Assembly: GCF_009769755.1 (NCBI RefSeq)
Contig: NZ_SDWJ01000002.1
Span: 310,001 to 374,000, forward strand
Reading direction: 5' to 3'
Origin: Sphingorhabdus profundilacus
GTDB lineage: Bacteria > Pseudomonadota > Alphaproteobacteria > Sphingomonadales > Sphingomonadaceae
Length of the DNA stretch: 64,000 nucleotides
The position numbers were made by a program, and so were the translations under genes. Under the pieces are notes generated by a model. The model was not told the DNA's origin and did no database searches. It saw only the letters and a list, made by a program, of their open reading frames with translations. The first letter of the stretch is position 1, and each line of letters begins with the position of its first letter. Of the stretch, positions 26,429 through 35,618 are shown piece after piece.

Positions 26429-27850
26429 TCAGGCAAGCCTGTCCGAGCGTTCTGCGATCACCGCCTGAACCGGCTCTAGATCGCGGAACTGACACCACCA
26501 TCCGGCGGCGATGCCGATGATGTCCCCGGCCACCTGTTCGCATTCGCGAATATCGAGCCCACTGCGACTGAGGCGATAGCGCAGCTCAGGATCGAATAGG
26601 TCAGGTCCACCCGCAAGGAGATCGGCCGGCGAGCCGGGCGCGCAAAAGACCCAACGCCGGCAGCCTGAAAGCAGTATCGACCAGGTGTCCTTCGCAACCG
26701 GCTCCAGCAGCATGCCACCTGTGACCACGGGTTCGGCTCCGGCATGAGGCTGGGTCTCGAGCTGGCTTGCTCGCTCAAAATCAGAGAGTGCGAACGCGGG
26801 CGACGGCGCGGGGGCGAACAGCGCTTCCTGGCTCTCCTCGTTACTGTCAGTCCGCGAGGCGAACTCAGGCAAGTCCGCTCCCGCGCCAACCAAAATAACC
26901 GGCTCCGACAAGATTTTTGGGACCTCAAACGAGGACAGGGAGGTAACGCCACCCACCTGCACCGTCGGCGCATCCTGCGTGATGTTGGCAATACCGTCCT
27001 GAAAGGTACGCCGGCCCTCGAGAGGGCGCCGCCGCGGCGTACGAAATGGGAATACGAGGCCTGTCGCAGCTTCAGCCGGTGCAGCGTCGATAGCGCCCCG
27101 CTCATGCCGCGCCTTTCGGCCCGTTGCGATCGTGTCGTGGACCAGGCGAAACACCGGCGTGAGAACTTGGGCGATCCCGTGCAGCGCCGACCATTCGAGC
27201 GGCCAGGATAGGATCTCGGGCAAATCGGCGGGCGCCTCGCTGCCCGCAATCCACTCGAGGGTGGACCTGCAGTCGGGAGTGCAGGGCAGCCAGGGCGCGG
27301 GCGACAGACCCAGCCGATGGAGAGTGTGGTTCGTCTGCCAGGTCTGGAGACTGACCCCCTGCGACGATGACCACTCGGGCCGGGCGAATAGATTGTGGGC
27401 GAAGAGCGCCTGCAGGCAACAGCCGGGCATACCGAGCAAATTTCCTAAGCCGACGACATCTCCGGTCGTCCACGCAGCCTCGCCCGCCTTCACGGCGTCA
27501 GCCGCTCCGCCTAAGCACCACAAACCCGAGGCACGAGCACTGGCAAGTAGGTCCGCCATGCCCACCGGGGCGTTCGGACCCAAAATGGCTAGGCGCATCC
27601 CGGCTTCCTGAAAGCGGCGTCGAAGCAATGGTGCCTCGAAGGGCGCGAGGCGAACGAGCGCAAGGTCGATGAAGCCGCGCTGGGCCTCCGCGATCCAGCG
27701 GGTGGCACCCTGAGCAGCGGCCTCCTGAAGGCGCGGTTCCCAGACCGCACGCGCCTTGCGGCTCGTCCATGCCACGCGATGGAAGCGAGGCAATCGAAAC
27801 CCAAGCACAGGTGCTGCCAACACCGCTGCTTCAAGATTGGGCGAGCTCAA
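26429..27850 (-). CDS. Cys-rich (DUF483-like) protein with JmjC/cupin-like C-terminus
   Basis: 473 residues from a TTG whose last bases overlap the radical SAM gene's stop (TTGA). Residues ~135-205 hold LGMPGCCLQALF and, further on, PCTPDCRSTLEW, the paired-Cys layout I associate with DUF483 proteins, which may bind metal. The last ~110 residues include DTWSILLSGCRRWVFCAPGS, resembling the strand around the co-substrate pocket of JmjC/cupin oxygenases (usually GRKRWxLxPP), although the usual HxD upstream is not clear. Between lie ~120 low-complexity residues. Probably a modifying or recognition partner of the adjacent radical SAM enzyme. Confidence 0.55.
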   Translation of the reverse strand: MSSPNLEAAVLAAPVLGFRLPRFHRVAWTSRKARAVWEPRLQEAAAQGATRWIAEAQRGFIDLALVRLAPFEAPLLRRRFQEAGMRLAILGPNAPVGMADLLASARASGLWCLGGAADAVKAGEAAWTTGDVVGLGNLLGMPGCCLQALFAHNLFARPEWSSSQGVSLQTWQTNHTLHRLGLSPAPWLPCTPDCRSTLEWIAGSEAPADLPEILSWPLEWSALHGIAQVLTPVFRLVHDTIATGRKARHERGAIDAAPAEAATGLVFPFRTPRRRPLEGRRTFQDGIANITQDAPTVQVGGVTSLSSFEVPKILSEPVILVGAGADLPEFASRTDSNEESQEALFAPAPSPAFALSDFERASQLETQPHAGAEPVVTGGMLLEPVAKDTWSILLSGCRRWVFCAPGSPADLLAGGPDLFDPELRYRLSRSGLDIRECEQVAGDIIGIAAGWWCQFRDLEPVQAVIAERSDRLA

Positions 27851-29028
27851 GGCTGCGAGCCGGCCAGATCCAACCCGAGAGTGCCGCGCAGGCTCGCAAG
27901 CGTCGGATTTTCTCCTCTCGACCAGGCGTCAACTAGGACAGCCTCGACCTCTGGCCGGCGCGGATGGATGGAGATTGGCATGCTGCCCTCGGCCACTAGT
28001 TCCGCTTCGGCGTGCGCAAACAGCTGCCGCCAAGCTTCGCAGTTGTCCGACCGGTTGCGCCAGTCTCCTTCGATCGCCGAGCCCGGACACTGCCCCTTGC
28101 AGACCAGAAAAAATCGGCAATCGTGGCATCCGCCATAAGCTTGCGGAGTGTGGTAGAGCGCCAAATAGCGCTCGTGCCGCGGTTCGTCGGCTTTCAAAAA
28201 GTCGATGCCTTCCTTGTCGGTCAGGCCGCATTTGTGCGGTTCGCCGTCGCCGCCGAGTCCGACCACGGCCTCGGTTACGAGGGGATCGCAGGCGCGAAAA
28301 GTGCAAGCGACCGCTTCGTCGTCCATCATCAGCATGTCGCGCCGATCGGACGAGATGTCGAAACGTAAAGTTTGGAACCCCTTGGCGAGCTCGACGAGCC
28401 GGGTCACCGCGATCACGTTTTCCGCCACGGACAGGCCGTGCGCCGCTCGGGCCGCTGTGCCGTCGAGCTCAAGCACGTGGATCCTGGCCGAGGGCACGCC
28501 CTTGCGATCGAGTTCGGCGAGCCAAGTGCAGAGCTCGTCGAGCCGCTCGCCGACGCCGTTCGCGCGACCAATCTGGACCATGATGCCGTTGCACAGGCCG
28601 GCATCGAGCAGCAGATCGATTGCCAGCAGGGTCGCCGCCGTACTCACGCGGGTCCGTTTCAGCGAGCCCGCCCAGCGCGCATCGTTCAGCGCGCCCGGCC
28701 CGTCGACACTGATGCCCACCTTCGCGCCGTAGCGGCCAAAGACGGCGACGTGGTCGGGCGTCAAAAGCGCGCCATTCGACTGGATGAGCGGCGCTCGGCC
28801 AAACCGCTCGCAGTTGAATCGGATGAGCCGTTCGATATCGGCAAGCGGAAGCAGCAGTGGCTCGCCTCCGAACAAGTTGAGCGGTTCGTCCATGGCATCG
28901 GCCGCAGAAGTTACAGCATCGAAATCGAACTTGGGCGTGGTCGCGGCCACGTCGCGCAACGAATTCTGATAACAATATTGGCAGGCGATGTTGCAGGCGA
29001 CGCCCAATGGTCTGAGCTCGATCGACAT
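27847..29028 (-). CDS. Radical SAM/SPASM domain peptide-modifying enzyme
   Basis: 393 residues. The [4Fe-4S]-SAM motif CNIACQYC is at residues ~13-20, with FGGEP near 54 and the SAM-contact region ISVDGPG near 109. The C-terminal third has the SPASM-type cysteine cluster: CGLTDKEG, CHDCRFFLVCKGQCPG and a final Cys (RSDNC), for auxiliary iron-sulfur clusters. Such enzymes form C-C, C-O or thioether links in ribosomal peptides, or mature sulfatases. It starts 4 bp after the 927-aa gene with no ribosome site of its own, so translation is coupled. No sulfatase gene is near; the tail of the upstream protein is the obvious candidate substrate. Confidence 0.88.
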   Translation of the reverse strand: MSIELRPLGVACNIACQYCYQNSLRDVAATTPKFDFDAVTSAADAMDEPLNLFGGEPLLLPLADIERLIRFNCERFGRAPLIQSNGALLTPDHVAVFGRYGAKVGISVDGPGALNDARWAGSLKRTRVSTAATLLAIDLLLDAGLCNGIMVQIGRANGVGERLDELCTWLAELDRKGVPSARIHVLELDGTAARAAHGLSVAENVIAVTRLVELAKGFQTLRFDISSDRRDMLMMDDEAVACTFRACDPLVTEAVVGLGGDGEPHKCGLTDKEGIDFLKADEPRHERYLALYHTPQAYGGCHDCRFFLVCKGQCPGSAIEGDWRNRSDNCEAWRQLFAHAEAELVAEGSMPISIHPRRPEVEAVLVDAWSRGENPTLASLRGTLGLDLAGSQP

Positions 29029-29032
29029 TATA

Positions 29033-31816
29033 TCAAAACCGAATGTGCGGCACGCGGATATGCTGCGGCAGGCGAGTGTGGGGGATTCTGATGAATGGCA
29101 CGCCTACGTGGGGGATATTGATGAATGGCACGCCTACGTCGGGGATAATTTTAAACACTTCGTCGATGACCTTCTTCGCGATCTCCGCCGGCACATTGGC
29201 GACCCTCAGCAGCCCCTCGGCCACGTCGCCGGAGATGCCTATCGCTTTCAGACCGTCCACGACGGCCTGCACCGGATAGCCGACCGTGATCAGGCTCTTG
29301 GCGACGTCTTCCGGTGACTTGCCAATATCGGTGAGTGCCTTGGCGACGTTTTCTGCAGTCTCGCCGATCGACTTCAGTGCGGCCGCGGCCTGCTCGGTGG
29401 TATAGTGCAGGGCATCGGTCAAACCCCGCGCGATGGCCTGGGCTTGCTGCTCGAAGTGCTCCTTCAGGACTTGAGCGACGTTTTCGACCGCTCTCACCAC
29501 GCCGTCCGCTATCGCTTGCAGCCATTTCTCGGCCGATTGCAGCAATTCCGCGAATAGATCGTCCGCGTGGTCGAGGATATACCTGATGACCTGTTCCGGA
29601 ATACGCGCGAAGGCGTCGGAGTCCACGGCGATCTTCGGCAGGGCGATATGCAGTCCGATGACTACGAAGGTACCCTCGACCGTCACTTTGACGCCATCGC
29701 TGGTTGCCAAGATCGCCGTCACCGCGTCGAACCCGGTGTCCAGATGTATTTCACCGAGGCTGGGCCCACCGTCAAACAGCCTGATGGGCCCAATCGAAGC
29801 TCGCAACTGGAAGCTCGCGGTGCCGTCGGCTCTGAACCGGTTCTCGCCGAGCTCGCTATCCAGCATGATGGCGACAGGTCCAACCTCTTGCTTGAGGCTT
29901 ATCGTGATACCATTTGAGCCCGCAACGCCTTTGATATCCTGGACCAAGCCCATCAACGAGAGCCTAGCCCCCAAGATCAGTTGGGGATTGGCGCCAGTGT
30001 CAAGCGCCAGGCTCGGCGTTCCAACGCCGCCTGGTCCCGTAAGCTCGAGCAACGAGCCGAACCGAACCGGCGCGATAAGGCCGACCTCGGCAACCACGCG
30101 GTCGACTTTTGCGCTCAAACGCAATCCCGCTGACAAACCGAGATATTCGATCGCACCGGAAATCGCGATGCCCGACGGATAGGCCCGGCCGGCTATCGTC
30201 TCGCCCAAGGGGTTGAGAACGATGTAGATCGCCAAGTCTTTGAAACTGGGCTCGAAGAAATCGGGTATTAAGTCCACGCCGATGAACTCAGCGACTAGGT
30301 CGCTCAAGGTGAGATCGCCCGGCGCTTCCACAACTAGCATGCTCGGCGCTTGGCCGACGAACTTCGCCGCGACGGCGAGCTCTTGCGACCTCATGAGGAT
30401 CTTGCCGAAGAAGCCGTAAGCTGGGGGCGGCGTGGAAAGTTGAAGGCCGAGTTCGACGACATCAATGGGTAAACCCAGCGGATGGCTCCACGGCTCGTCG
30501 GTCCGCAGGAACAGCGACTCTTGCGTCCCGCTGACTTCGACGCCGAGAGCGAGGGATGGCAGGCTCATTCCGAATAGATTGAGTTCGGCGTGACCAACAG
30601 CAGCTACTCTGATCGGTTGCACCGAAAGCGCCACCTCAACGCCCTCGACGGTAAGCACGCCAGGCACCGCCTGGATCCGCATCGGCAACGACGCGGCAAT
30701 TTTGAGATCGGCGAGTTCAGGCGCTAGCGGGATATGGAAAGGCAAAGCGTCCATGTTGAGCAAGGCTGCCACCGCTTCCAAGCCGAAGCCGTCAAGCAAC
30801 AACTCGCCTTGAAACGACGCCCCAGCCTTTGCAGGTAAGGTGCGCCAATCGCCCTCCGCCGTGGGATAAGGAAGTTGCGCGGTATCTTCGGTCGCCAACA
30901 AGAGAGCCGGTATGCCTAGCCGCAAGACCGACTGCAGTTGATCGAGCGGTGCCAGGGGCGGCAGGAGATTCCCAAAGCGGAAACCCGGAGACGTTTCGAG
31001 GCCGGCCGCCATTACCAAGCGACCGTCCACTTCAGCGGCGACAAAGACAAGGGCGCCGATCCCGCTGACGGGCACCCTGCCCGACAAGCGAATTGCGGGC
31101 TCCAAGATGATTCTGATCGCCTCTAACGGCGTTGCCAACAACGGCAAGGGAGGAAGCGTGGGAAGCTCCAGGCCGAGCGCCCGCGCAAGATCCACGAGGG
31201 TGACGTTAGGCAGTGTCGCGGAAACACGGACCGGATCGTCCAATGTCAAAGCTAGCGGTAGTGCCAGACCGCCGAGCGATGCTGTCCCGCGCACTTGCGC
31301 CGCTCTCATCCCCTGGGCAGCGAAGGCGACACTGCTGAACGCGAATGAGATTTCAATACCGACCAGCCGAGTGACGAATGCCCCAGCGACTTCCACTGTT
31401 ATCGAGGGTTCGCCATCCGCCAAGTCGTGAAGTCGAATGCCGCGCGCTACGACACCATCGATGAGGCGCCCAGCGGCCGCCGCGAAACCGAGGCCGGCGC
31501 GTTCCAAAAGTTCTGCAAGGCGCAGCGGTTCCGACATCGACCAGCGCACGCGCGGGGTCAATCCCTTAGCCGCAGCCGATAATTCGCAGATGAAGGCTGC
31601 AGTGCCTAGCAAGGGGTGAGTGATGCTCCCCGACAAGACCAGCATCTCCGCCGGACGGGAGATGACAGGAGCGGCAATATCGACGTCCGTTAGGGCCCCC
31701 AACCAGGCCGGAGGCGTGGGCAGATGAAGGGCTTGCGCAAGAGCTTCGGTCAGCCTCAGTCGCTCGTCAACGATCGCCGCGCGAAGCTCTCGTTCAAGGT
31801 CGTCGAGTTGAGTCAA
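29033..31816 (-). CDS. 927-aa beta-rich protein with helical repeats and a His/Pro/Phe-rich repetitive tail
   Basis: TTG start at 31816 with AGGGG 6 bases upstream. Residues ~50-770 are rich in beta-strands with alternating hydrophobic residues and no cysteine motifs, like a long sheet or lipid-binding groove; no signal peptide. Residues ~775-818 look like an amphipathic coiled helix. Residues ~819-890 are four or more 14-residue repeats of the form [ST]xEDVAKxLxxIG. The last ~37 residues repeat VGVPFI(N/R)IPH and end in HIRVPHIRF. First gene of the operon. I infer that the tail is modified by the radical SAM enzyme next door and that the body is a carrier; the family is unknown to me. Confidence 0.7.
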   Translation of the reverse strand: MTQLDDLERELRAAIVDERLRLTEALAQALHLPTPPAWLGALTDVDIAAPVISRPAEMLVLSGSITHPLLGTAAFICELSAAAKGLTPRVRWSMSEPLRLAELLERAGLGFAAAAGRLIDGVVARGIRLHDLADGEPSITVEVAGAFVTRLVGIEISFAFSSVAFAAQGMRAAQVRGTASLGGLALPLALTLDDPVRVSATLPNVTLVDLARALGLELPTLPPLPLLATPLEAIRIILEPAIRLSGRVPVSGIGALVFVAAEVDGRLVMAAGLETSPGFRFGNLLPPLAPLDQLQSVLRLGIPALLLATEDTAQLPYPTAEGDWRTLPAKAGASFQGELLLDGFGLEAVAALLNMDALPFHIPLAPELADLKIAASLPMRIQAVPGVLTVEGVEVALSVQPIRVAAVGHAELNLFGMSLPSLALGVEVSGTQESLFLRTDEPWSHPLGLPIDVVELGLQLSTPPPAYGFFGKILMRSQELAVAAKFVGQAPSMLVVEAPGDLTLSDLVAEFIGVDLIPDFFEPSFKDLAIYIVLNPLGETIAGRAYPSGIAISGAIEYLGLSAGLRLSAKVDRVVAEVGLIAPVRFGSLLELTGPGGVGTPSLALDTGANPQLILGARLSLMGLVQDIKGVAGSNGITISLKQEVGPVAIMLDSELGENRFRADGTASFQLRASIGPIRLFDGGPSLGEIHLDTGFDAVTAILATSDGVKVTVEGTFVVIGLHIALPKIAVDSDAFARIPEQVIRYILDHADDLFAELLQSAEKWLQAIADGVVRAVENVAQVLKEHFEQQAQAIARGLTDALHYTTEQAAAALKSIGETAENVAKALTDIGKSPEDVAKSLITVGYPVQAVVDGLKAIGISGDVAEGLLRVANVPAEIAKKVIDEVFKIIPDVGVPFINIPHVGVPFIRIPHTRLPQHIRVPHIRF
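29089..29148 (-). repeat. Two tandem 30-bp copies encoding the tail repeat
   Basis: 29089-29118 and 29119-29148 differ at only two bases. Each encodes one 10-residue unit of the C-terminal tail (VGVPFI-N/R-IPH). The near identity indicates recent duplication in place. Confidence 0.85.
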
Positions 31817-32033
31817 TGGCGTCCCCTGCTCGCTAGTACGAGAGACTGGAGACTAAGCAGAACATCAATGCATAGCAATAGCAATACTTGCAACCGACCT
31901 ACACGCCTGCCAATTTAGTGAAGTTGTTGCGCGGGCCGTCTTTTGACCCAAGAAACACACTCGCATCGCGCGCAGATTTACTGCATGATGAATCGATTGA
32001 TCCGCGGCGCGACTTTTTTAGACGGGGGCAGCC

Positions 32034-32846
32034 ATGGCTGATGGGGACATTTTCATTTCTTTCCTTGCGCGGAACGCGAGCCTTGTGCCGCCGATGTCGC
32101 CAGGCCATGTGTTTTTCTGCATCGAGATGCATCTGGCTAGCGGTATTAAGGAAGATTGTTTCGGCTTCTACCCGGAAGATGGCGCCAATCCGCTCGATGG
32201 CCCGGGTGTAATCACCAACGAATTCAACAAACCGGCGATCGGAGTGGTCGAGCATTCCTTCCGGCACCGAATCTCATCGAGCGGCCGGCGTGCTATCTAC
32301 GCGCTGCTTCCCGGCTACACGGATGCGAACTACCGGCTCGCGACGATCAACTGCATTGATTTTGTATCGGCGATCGCAGGGGCGGCAGGCTTGAAGTTAC
32401 CTCCTCGTACAAACATCACTTTGCCCCGGGAAGTTGTCTCCGGTCTTCGCTCGCTTTATTGGAATGGCGGCTGGCAATCCGAAGACGTCCAGACACGCTT
32501 TCAACTCGAGATCGTCGCGCCAAATGTCGATTGGACGGAGCGCAACGCCGCAGGCCAGATGCTTTTGGTGCCCGCTCAATTCGCGCCGACCGACGACCAA
32601 ATTAAGATCGAGCGTGACAACACGCTCGACGTCCTCGCGCATATCGGCTTTCAGCCCAATGTTGCCGACCAAATTACGGCAGCGGGACCGAGACCGTCTT
32701 ATCTGGTCTTGCGCCGCATCGACGGGCGCATCGAAGGTGAGTGGAGTGGGCTGATCGCTACGAAAGACGCCGCCGGAAATCTTGAGGAGCTCAAGCAACC
32801 CGGCACGACGCCGTCAAAGCCGTTTGGTTTCAGCCGAGTACATTAA
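32034..32846 (+). CDS. NlpC/P60-like (papain-fold) putative cysteine hydrolase
   Basis: 270 residues from ATG 32034, with GGGGG upstream. The pattern SPGHVFFCIEMH near residue 22 and INCIDFVSAIAGAAG near 104 gives His before Cys, as in circularly permuted NlpC/P60 or LRAT-like papain folds, with a YLLPG-like strand between. The C-terminal ~100 residues are beta-rich and unassigned. It diverges from the 927-aa operon across a 217-bp shared promoter region and is coupled to a broken gene downstream (TAATG). It may be a protease or amidase acting on modified product, or an effector. Confidence 0.55.
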   Translation: MADGDIFISFLARNASLVPPMSPGHVFFCIEMHLASGIKEDCFGFYPEDGANPLDGPGVITNEFNKPAIGVVEHSFRHRISSSGRRAIYALLPGYTDANYRLATINCIDFVSAIAGAAGLKLPPRTNITLPREVVSGLRSLYWNGGWQSEDVQTRFQLEIVAPNVDWTERNAAGQMLLVPAQFAPTDDQIKIERDNTLDVLAHIGFQPNVADQITAAGPRPSYLVLRRIDGRIEGEWSGLIATKDAAGNLEELKQPGTTPSKPFGFSRVH

Positions 32847-33103
32847 TGGCCTTGCCTAGGGACTTGCTGCCGGATCTCGCCAAGTACTTCTCCTAAGATC
32901 TGGCATATGAATTCCTCGGATGGGACGTGCAACGGCAGAACAAGCTGCTGCGTACGCTCCCGGCGACCGTCCGCGAGAGTTTCATCTCCGAACTTGAGGA
33001 GGTGCCAGCCCTGTTGACCGGCGACGCAGAGGATGGGTGGATAGAAGGTATCCGGACCATCTGCGCCGAATTCAAGCGCTTCGCCGAAAGAGAGTCATTG
33101 TAA
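32846..33103 (+). pseudogene. Small gene interrupted by an in-frame TAA
   Basis: ATG 32846 shares a base with the upstream stop. The frame reads 16 codons (ending AKYFS), meets TAA at 32894-32896, and then continues open for 68 more codons to TAA 33101-33103 with protein-like composition (YEFLGWDVQRQNKLL, FISELEEVPALL). The intact product would be ~85 residues, helical and acidic. Most simply a nonsense mutation in a small partner of the NlpC/P60-like protein, or a sequencing error; re-initiation at an internal GTG is possible. Confidence 0.55.
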
Positions 33104-33170
33104 GTGCTGGGGGAAAGGGTTTGGCCGGAAGCTCATCCTTCGACATAATCAACACGGGCAAGGGTTCGAA

Positions 33171-33187
33171 GGCGGACGAATTCCGCC
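33171..33187. terminator. Weak hairpin between convergent genes
   Basis: GGCGGA (33171-33176) and TCCGCC (33182-33187) can pair with a 5-nt loop between the broken gene and the convergent caspase operon. There is no T-run, so its role as a terminator is uncertain. Confidence 0.3.
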
Positions 33188-33191
33188 GGGA

Positions 33192-34595
33192 TCAGGCCAT
33201 CGTTGTGCGATCGACAAGAGGAACAATATCGTCGCTCAGGATAGTATCCGCCTTCCCGCGCAGCGGCTTCTCGAAAATCGATAGCGGCACATTGTTGGCC
33301 TGGGCTGCGGCAGCGATGTCCAACCGGATGAATTTTGCCTGTCCGATCGACGTCAATTCGGAGGTGTCGAAGGTCAGCCCAAATTCCCGTGACTGGTCGG
33401 TCTGGCGTTCCATATGTGCCTCTGTATCCCGCCAGGAATGGTGGCGGGGTGCCCAGGACATATAGGGGCCCATCCGGTTGCCATCACCCGTTGCACGCCA
33501 TAGGCTGCGTCCGATCCAGATCAAACCGTCCTTGCTTGCGCTGCCTTTGAGTGCGTCCCAACTCGCCTTGAACAGCGGTGGCTCGCGCACTTCGACTTGG
33601 CCAAGCAGCCGACCGGCCTTGAGTCGAAGCGCCGTCATGTCAGGGAGTTCGGTCCAAGCCGGATCATTATACAAGCGGTTGCGTCGGCCAGGCTGCAAAA
33701 GACCAGTAAGGTTTTGGAGAACGTCATCGATCTGCTTGACCTTGGCTGTGGGCCAATCCCTTTGTGGCGTTGACGCAAGACCGTCGAGCATCAAGTGCAG
33801 GCCCGTCATTCCTGCAATAGGATTATCGAACTTATTATGAAGCAGATCCTCAACCAGACCATCCGAGGAGAAGATGTTGCGCCCTGTCTCGAGCGAGCGG
33901 CGTGCTACTTCGACAGTCTCCCAATGATCCCAATAGACCACAGATTGATTACTTGGGGCCATCTGGACTGACGTCTCGCAAAGCGCTCCGGCCCCCTCGC
34001 GCGCCGACAGGCCGCGCATGAATACCCTCGTCTGCCAGTTCGGGGTGAGAGGAATCGCGTGACGTGCGGAAAAACTAGTCCCGCCGATTTCCAGAACCCA
34101 GGTGTCGCCGCGGTGCTCGACTTCCAAGGCGACGGCAGACCATCGTTCGTTACCAAAAATCCCAGTGTCACGACAAACTGAGCCGAGTGCGATCCCCTCA
34201 CTTACTTTGCGCCACGGCATCACGCGCACTCCTGAGAAAGGAGATCGCGAGACGGTAGTGGGGTAATGTTCAAGGAGCAGCAACGCTGGGCCGCGGACCC
34301 GCCCCAAGGCCTTTTGCGCCAAGGTTTCAAGCCCTTGCTGGTCAGCGACCATAGAACCGATGGGCGCGATCGCAGGAAAATCGATTATGTAGAGCGAGAC
34401 TCGCCGACCTTGGGGAGTCAATTCGATCAGCTGTTCCTTCATAGCCCCACCGCGATTGACCTTGATCTTGTAGAGCCCCGTAGGCAGCCTTTGTTCAAAC
34501 CGGCCGACCACTGCCGCGACCCGCGAGAGCGTTGCATCAAGCACCGCAATTTCAGCATCGCGATTTGAGTCCACAGTTAGCAGTGCGTCGCTCAT
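33192..34595 (-). CDS. Unknown 467-aa protein of the caspase operon
   Basis: ATG 34595 overlaps the caspase stop by 4 bp. The N-terminal ~110 residues (EIAVLDATLSRVAAVVGRFEQ, LPTGLYKIKVNRGG, VSLYIIDFPAIAP) look beta-rich, like a small sensor domain; the rest is mixed and includes a Trp-rich stretch (WDHWETVEVARRSLETG). No catalytic motif or membrane segment is visible. It is the last gene of the five-gene protease operon, a usual place for an effector, substrate or adaptor of the caspase-like protease. I do not recognise the family. Confidence 0.6.
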   Translation of the reverse strand: MSDALLTVDSNRDAEIAVLDATLSRVAAVVGRFEQRLPTGLYKIKVNRGGAMKEQLIELTPQGRRVSLYIIDFPAIAPIGSMVADQQGLETLAQKALGRVRGPALLLLEHYPTTVSRSPFSGVRVMPWRKVSEGIALGSVCRDTGIFGNERWSAVALEVEHRGDTWVLEIGGTSFSARHAIPLTPNWQTRVFMRGLSAREGAGALCETSVQMAPSNQSVVYWDHWETVEVARRSLETGRNIFSSDGLVEDLLHNKFDNPIAGMTGLHLMLDGLASTPQRDWPTAKVKQIDDVLQNLTGLLQPGRRNRLYNDPAWTELPDMTALRLKAGRLLGQVEVREPPLFKASWDALKGSASKDGLIWIGRSLWRATGDGNRMGPYMSWAPRHHSWRDTEAHMERQTDQSREFGLTFDTSELTSIGQAKFIRLDIAAAAQANNVPLSIFEKPLRGKADTILSDDIVPLVDRTTMA

Positions 34596-35614
34596 GCCTC
34601 GATCCTTTTCTCGGCTGCGGCAGCGATTTCCATGTACTTCTCGATACCGGGTGCGGTCAGTTTGACCAATCCGACTGGCAAGTTGAAGCTAACCCATCCG
34701 CCTTGGACATCTCCCTTGAGGTTAAACTCACTGTTCGGCCGGTATGCCGTCACAGTCGTTCCGTCGGGCAAAATATTACCTTGTGTGTCACGAATACGGA
34801 ACTCGTAGTTCGGAAAGGGATGTTTGGCGAAGAGCAAATCATCTTGCTGAACAACGTCGGCAGGCGGTCGCGCTGGCGCACTCGGCGTGTTGCCGTCCAC
34901 AACAACGGCGCTCTCGTTGCGCAAGAAGCTGGCTAGCGAAGCTGACCTCACCTCGCCATCCAACCCTACAGCGGCACCGCCAAGCCCGGCTAGCAGACGA
35001 TCAGTGAAATACCCGCGAATGACGCCATCCTTGGTCGGCCCCTCATAGGCTTCGCGTCCGTTGCCGGACGCGAAAGCCATGAATACGGGTGCGGCATTCC
35101 CCGCCCTGCTCACGCCACGTCGTACCGGGGGACCCCTGCGCTCGTATTCGAGCCCTGTGTTTCCGCAGCAATCCATCCAAAGTACGAATTCGTCAAACTG
35201 CGTCTGCAAGGCAAACCAGTCGATCCATGCCGATGCTTCGCAGGCGGGCACCCACGGTTGCTTGGAATTCTGGGCATCGGCCAAGATCAGGCTGCGGGAA
35301 CGCGCCGCCGGGGCAATTCCATGGCCCGCCATGAAAACCGTCAGCCGACTACCGACACGGTTGTCGGCGGTCACAAACGGTTTGAAGGCATCTTCCACGT
35401 CCTGCCCGTTCGGCCGAATCGAGGCCACCTCCCAGGGCCCATCGTTAAGCCCTGTGGAGGTTATCTTGGTCACCGTTGCTCCGCCTTGCTCGGCCAGCCA
35501 CGCCGCCATCTCGTTCGCATCCTCGACGGCACCGGGCAAGTCATTTGGCTGTTTCCCCCCCGCCCCGAGGGTGGGATAGTGTCCAATCCCAACAACAATG
35601 GCGTGGTCGGGCAT
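34592..35614 (-). CDS. Caspase-like (peptidase C14) protease
   Basis: 340 residues. N-terminal caspase-hemoglobinase fold: AIVVGIGHYPTLG at the start, catalytic His in FMAGHG (His98), and catalytic Cys in LWMDCCGN (Cys149 or Cys150), with spacing typical of prokaryotic caspase homologues. After ~240 residues a beta-rich C-terminal domain (YEFRIRDTQGNILPDGTTV...) may bind a ligand or partner. Such proteases act in bacterial conflict systems by cutting a partner once triggered. Its neighbours are a metalloprotease (4-bp gap upstream) and the 467-aa protein (4-bp overlap downstream). Confidence 0.85.
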   Translation of the reverse strand: MPDHAIVVGIGHYPTLGAGGKQPNDLPGAVEDANEMAAWLAEQGGATVTKITSTGLNDGPWEVASIRPNGQDVEDAFKPFVTADNRVGSRLTVFMAGHGIAPAARSRSLILADAQNSKQPWVPACEASAWIDWFALQTQFDEFVLWMDCCGNTGLEYERRGPPVRRGVSRAGNAAPVFMAFASGNGREAYEGPTKDGVIRGYFTDRLLAGLGGAAVGLDGEVRSASLASFLRNESAVVVDGNTPSAPARPPADVVQQDDLLFAKHPFPNYEFRIRDTQGNILPDGTTVTAYRPNSEFNLKGDVQGGWVSFNLPVGLVKLTAPGIEKYMEIAAAAEKRIEA

Positions 35615-35618
35615 GAAA

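Noticed and set aside
29089-29148. CRISPR-like repeat
   Set aside because: Only two adjacent copies without spacers, within a coding frame; no CRISPR array or cas gene was seen anywhere in the window.
32894-32896. Stop codon recoding (selenocysteine or pyrrolysine)
   Set aside because: The codon is TAA, which is not used for either; nonsense mutation or sequencing error is simpler.
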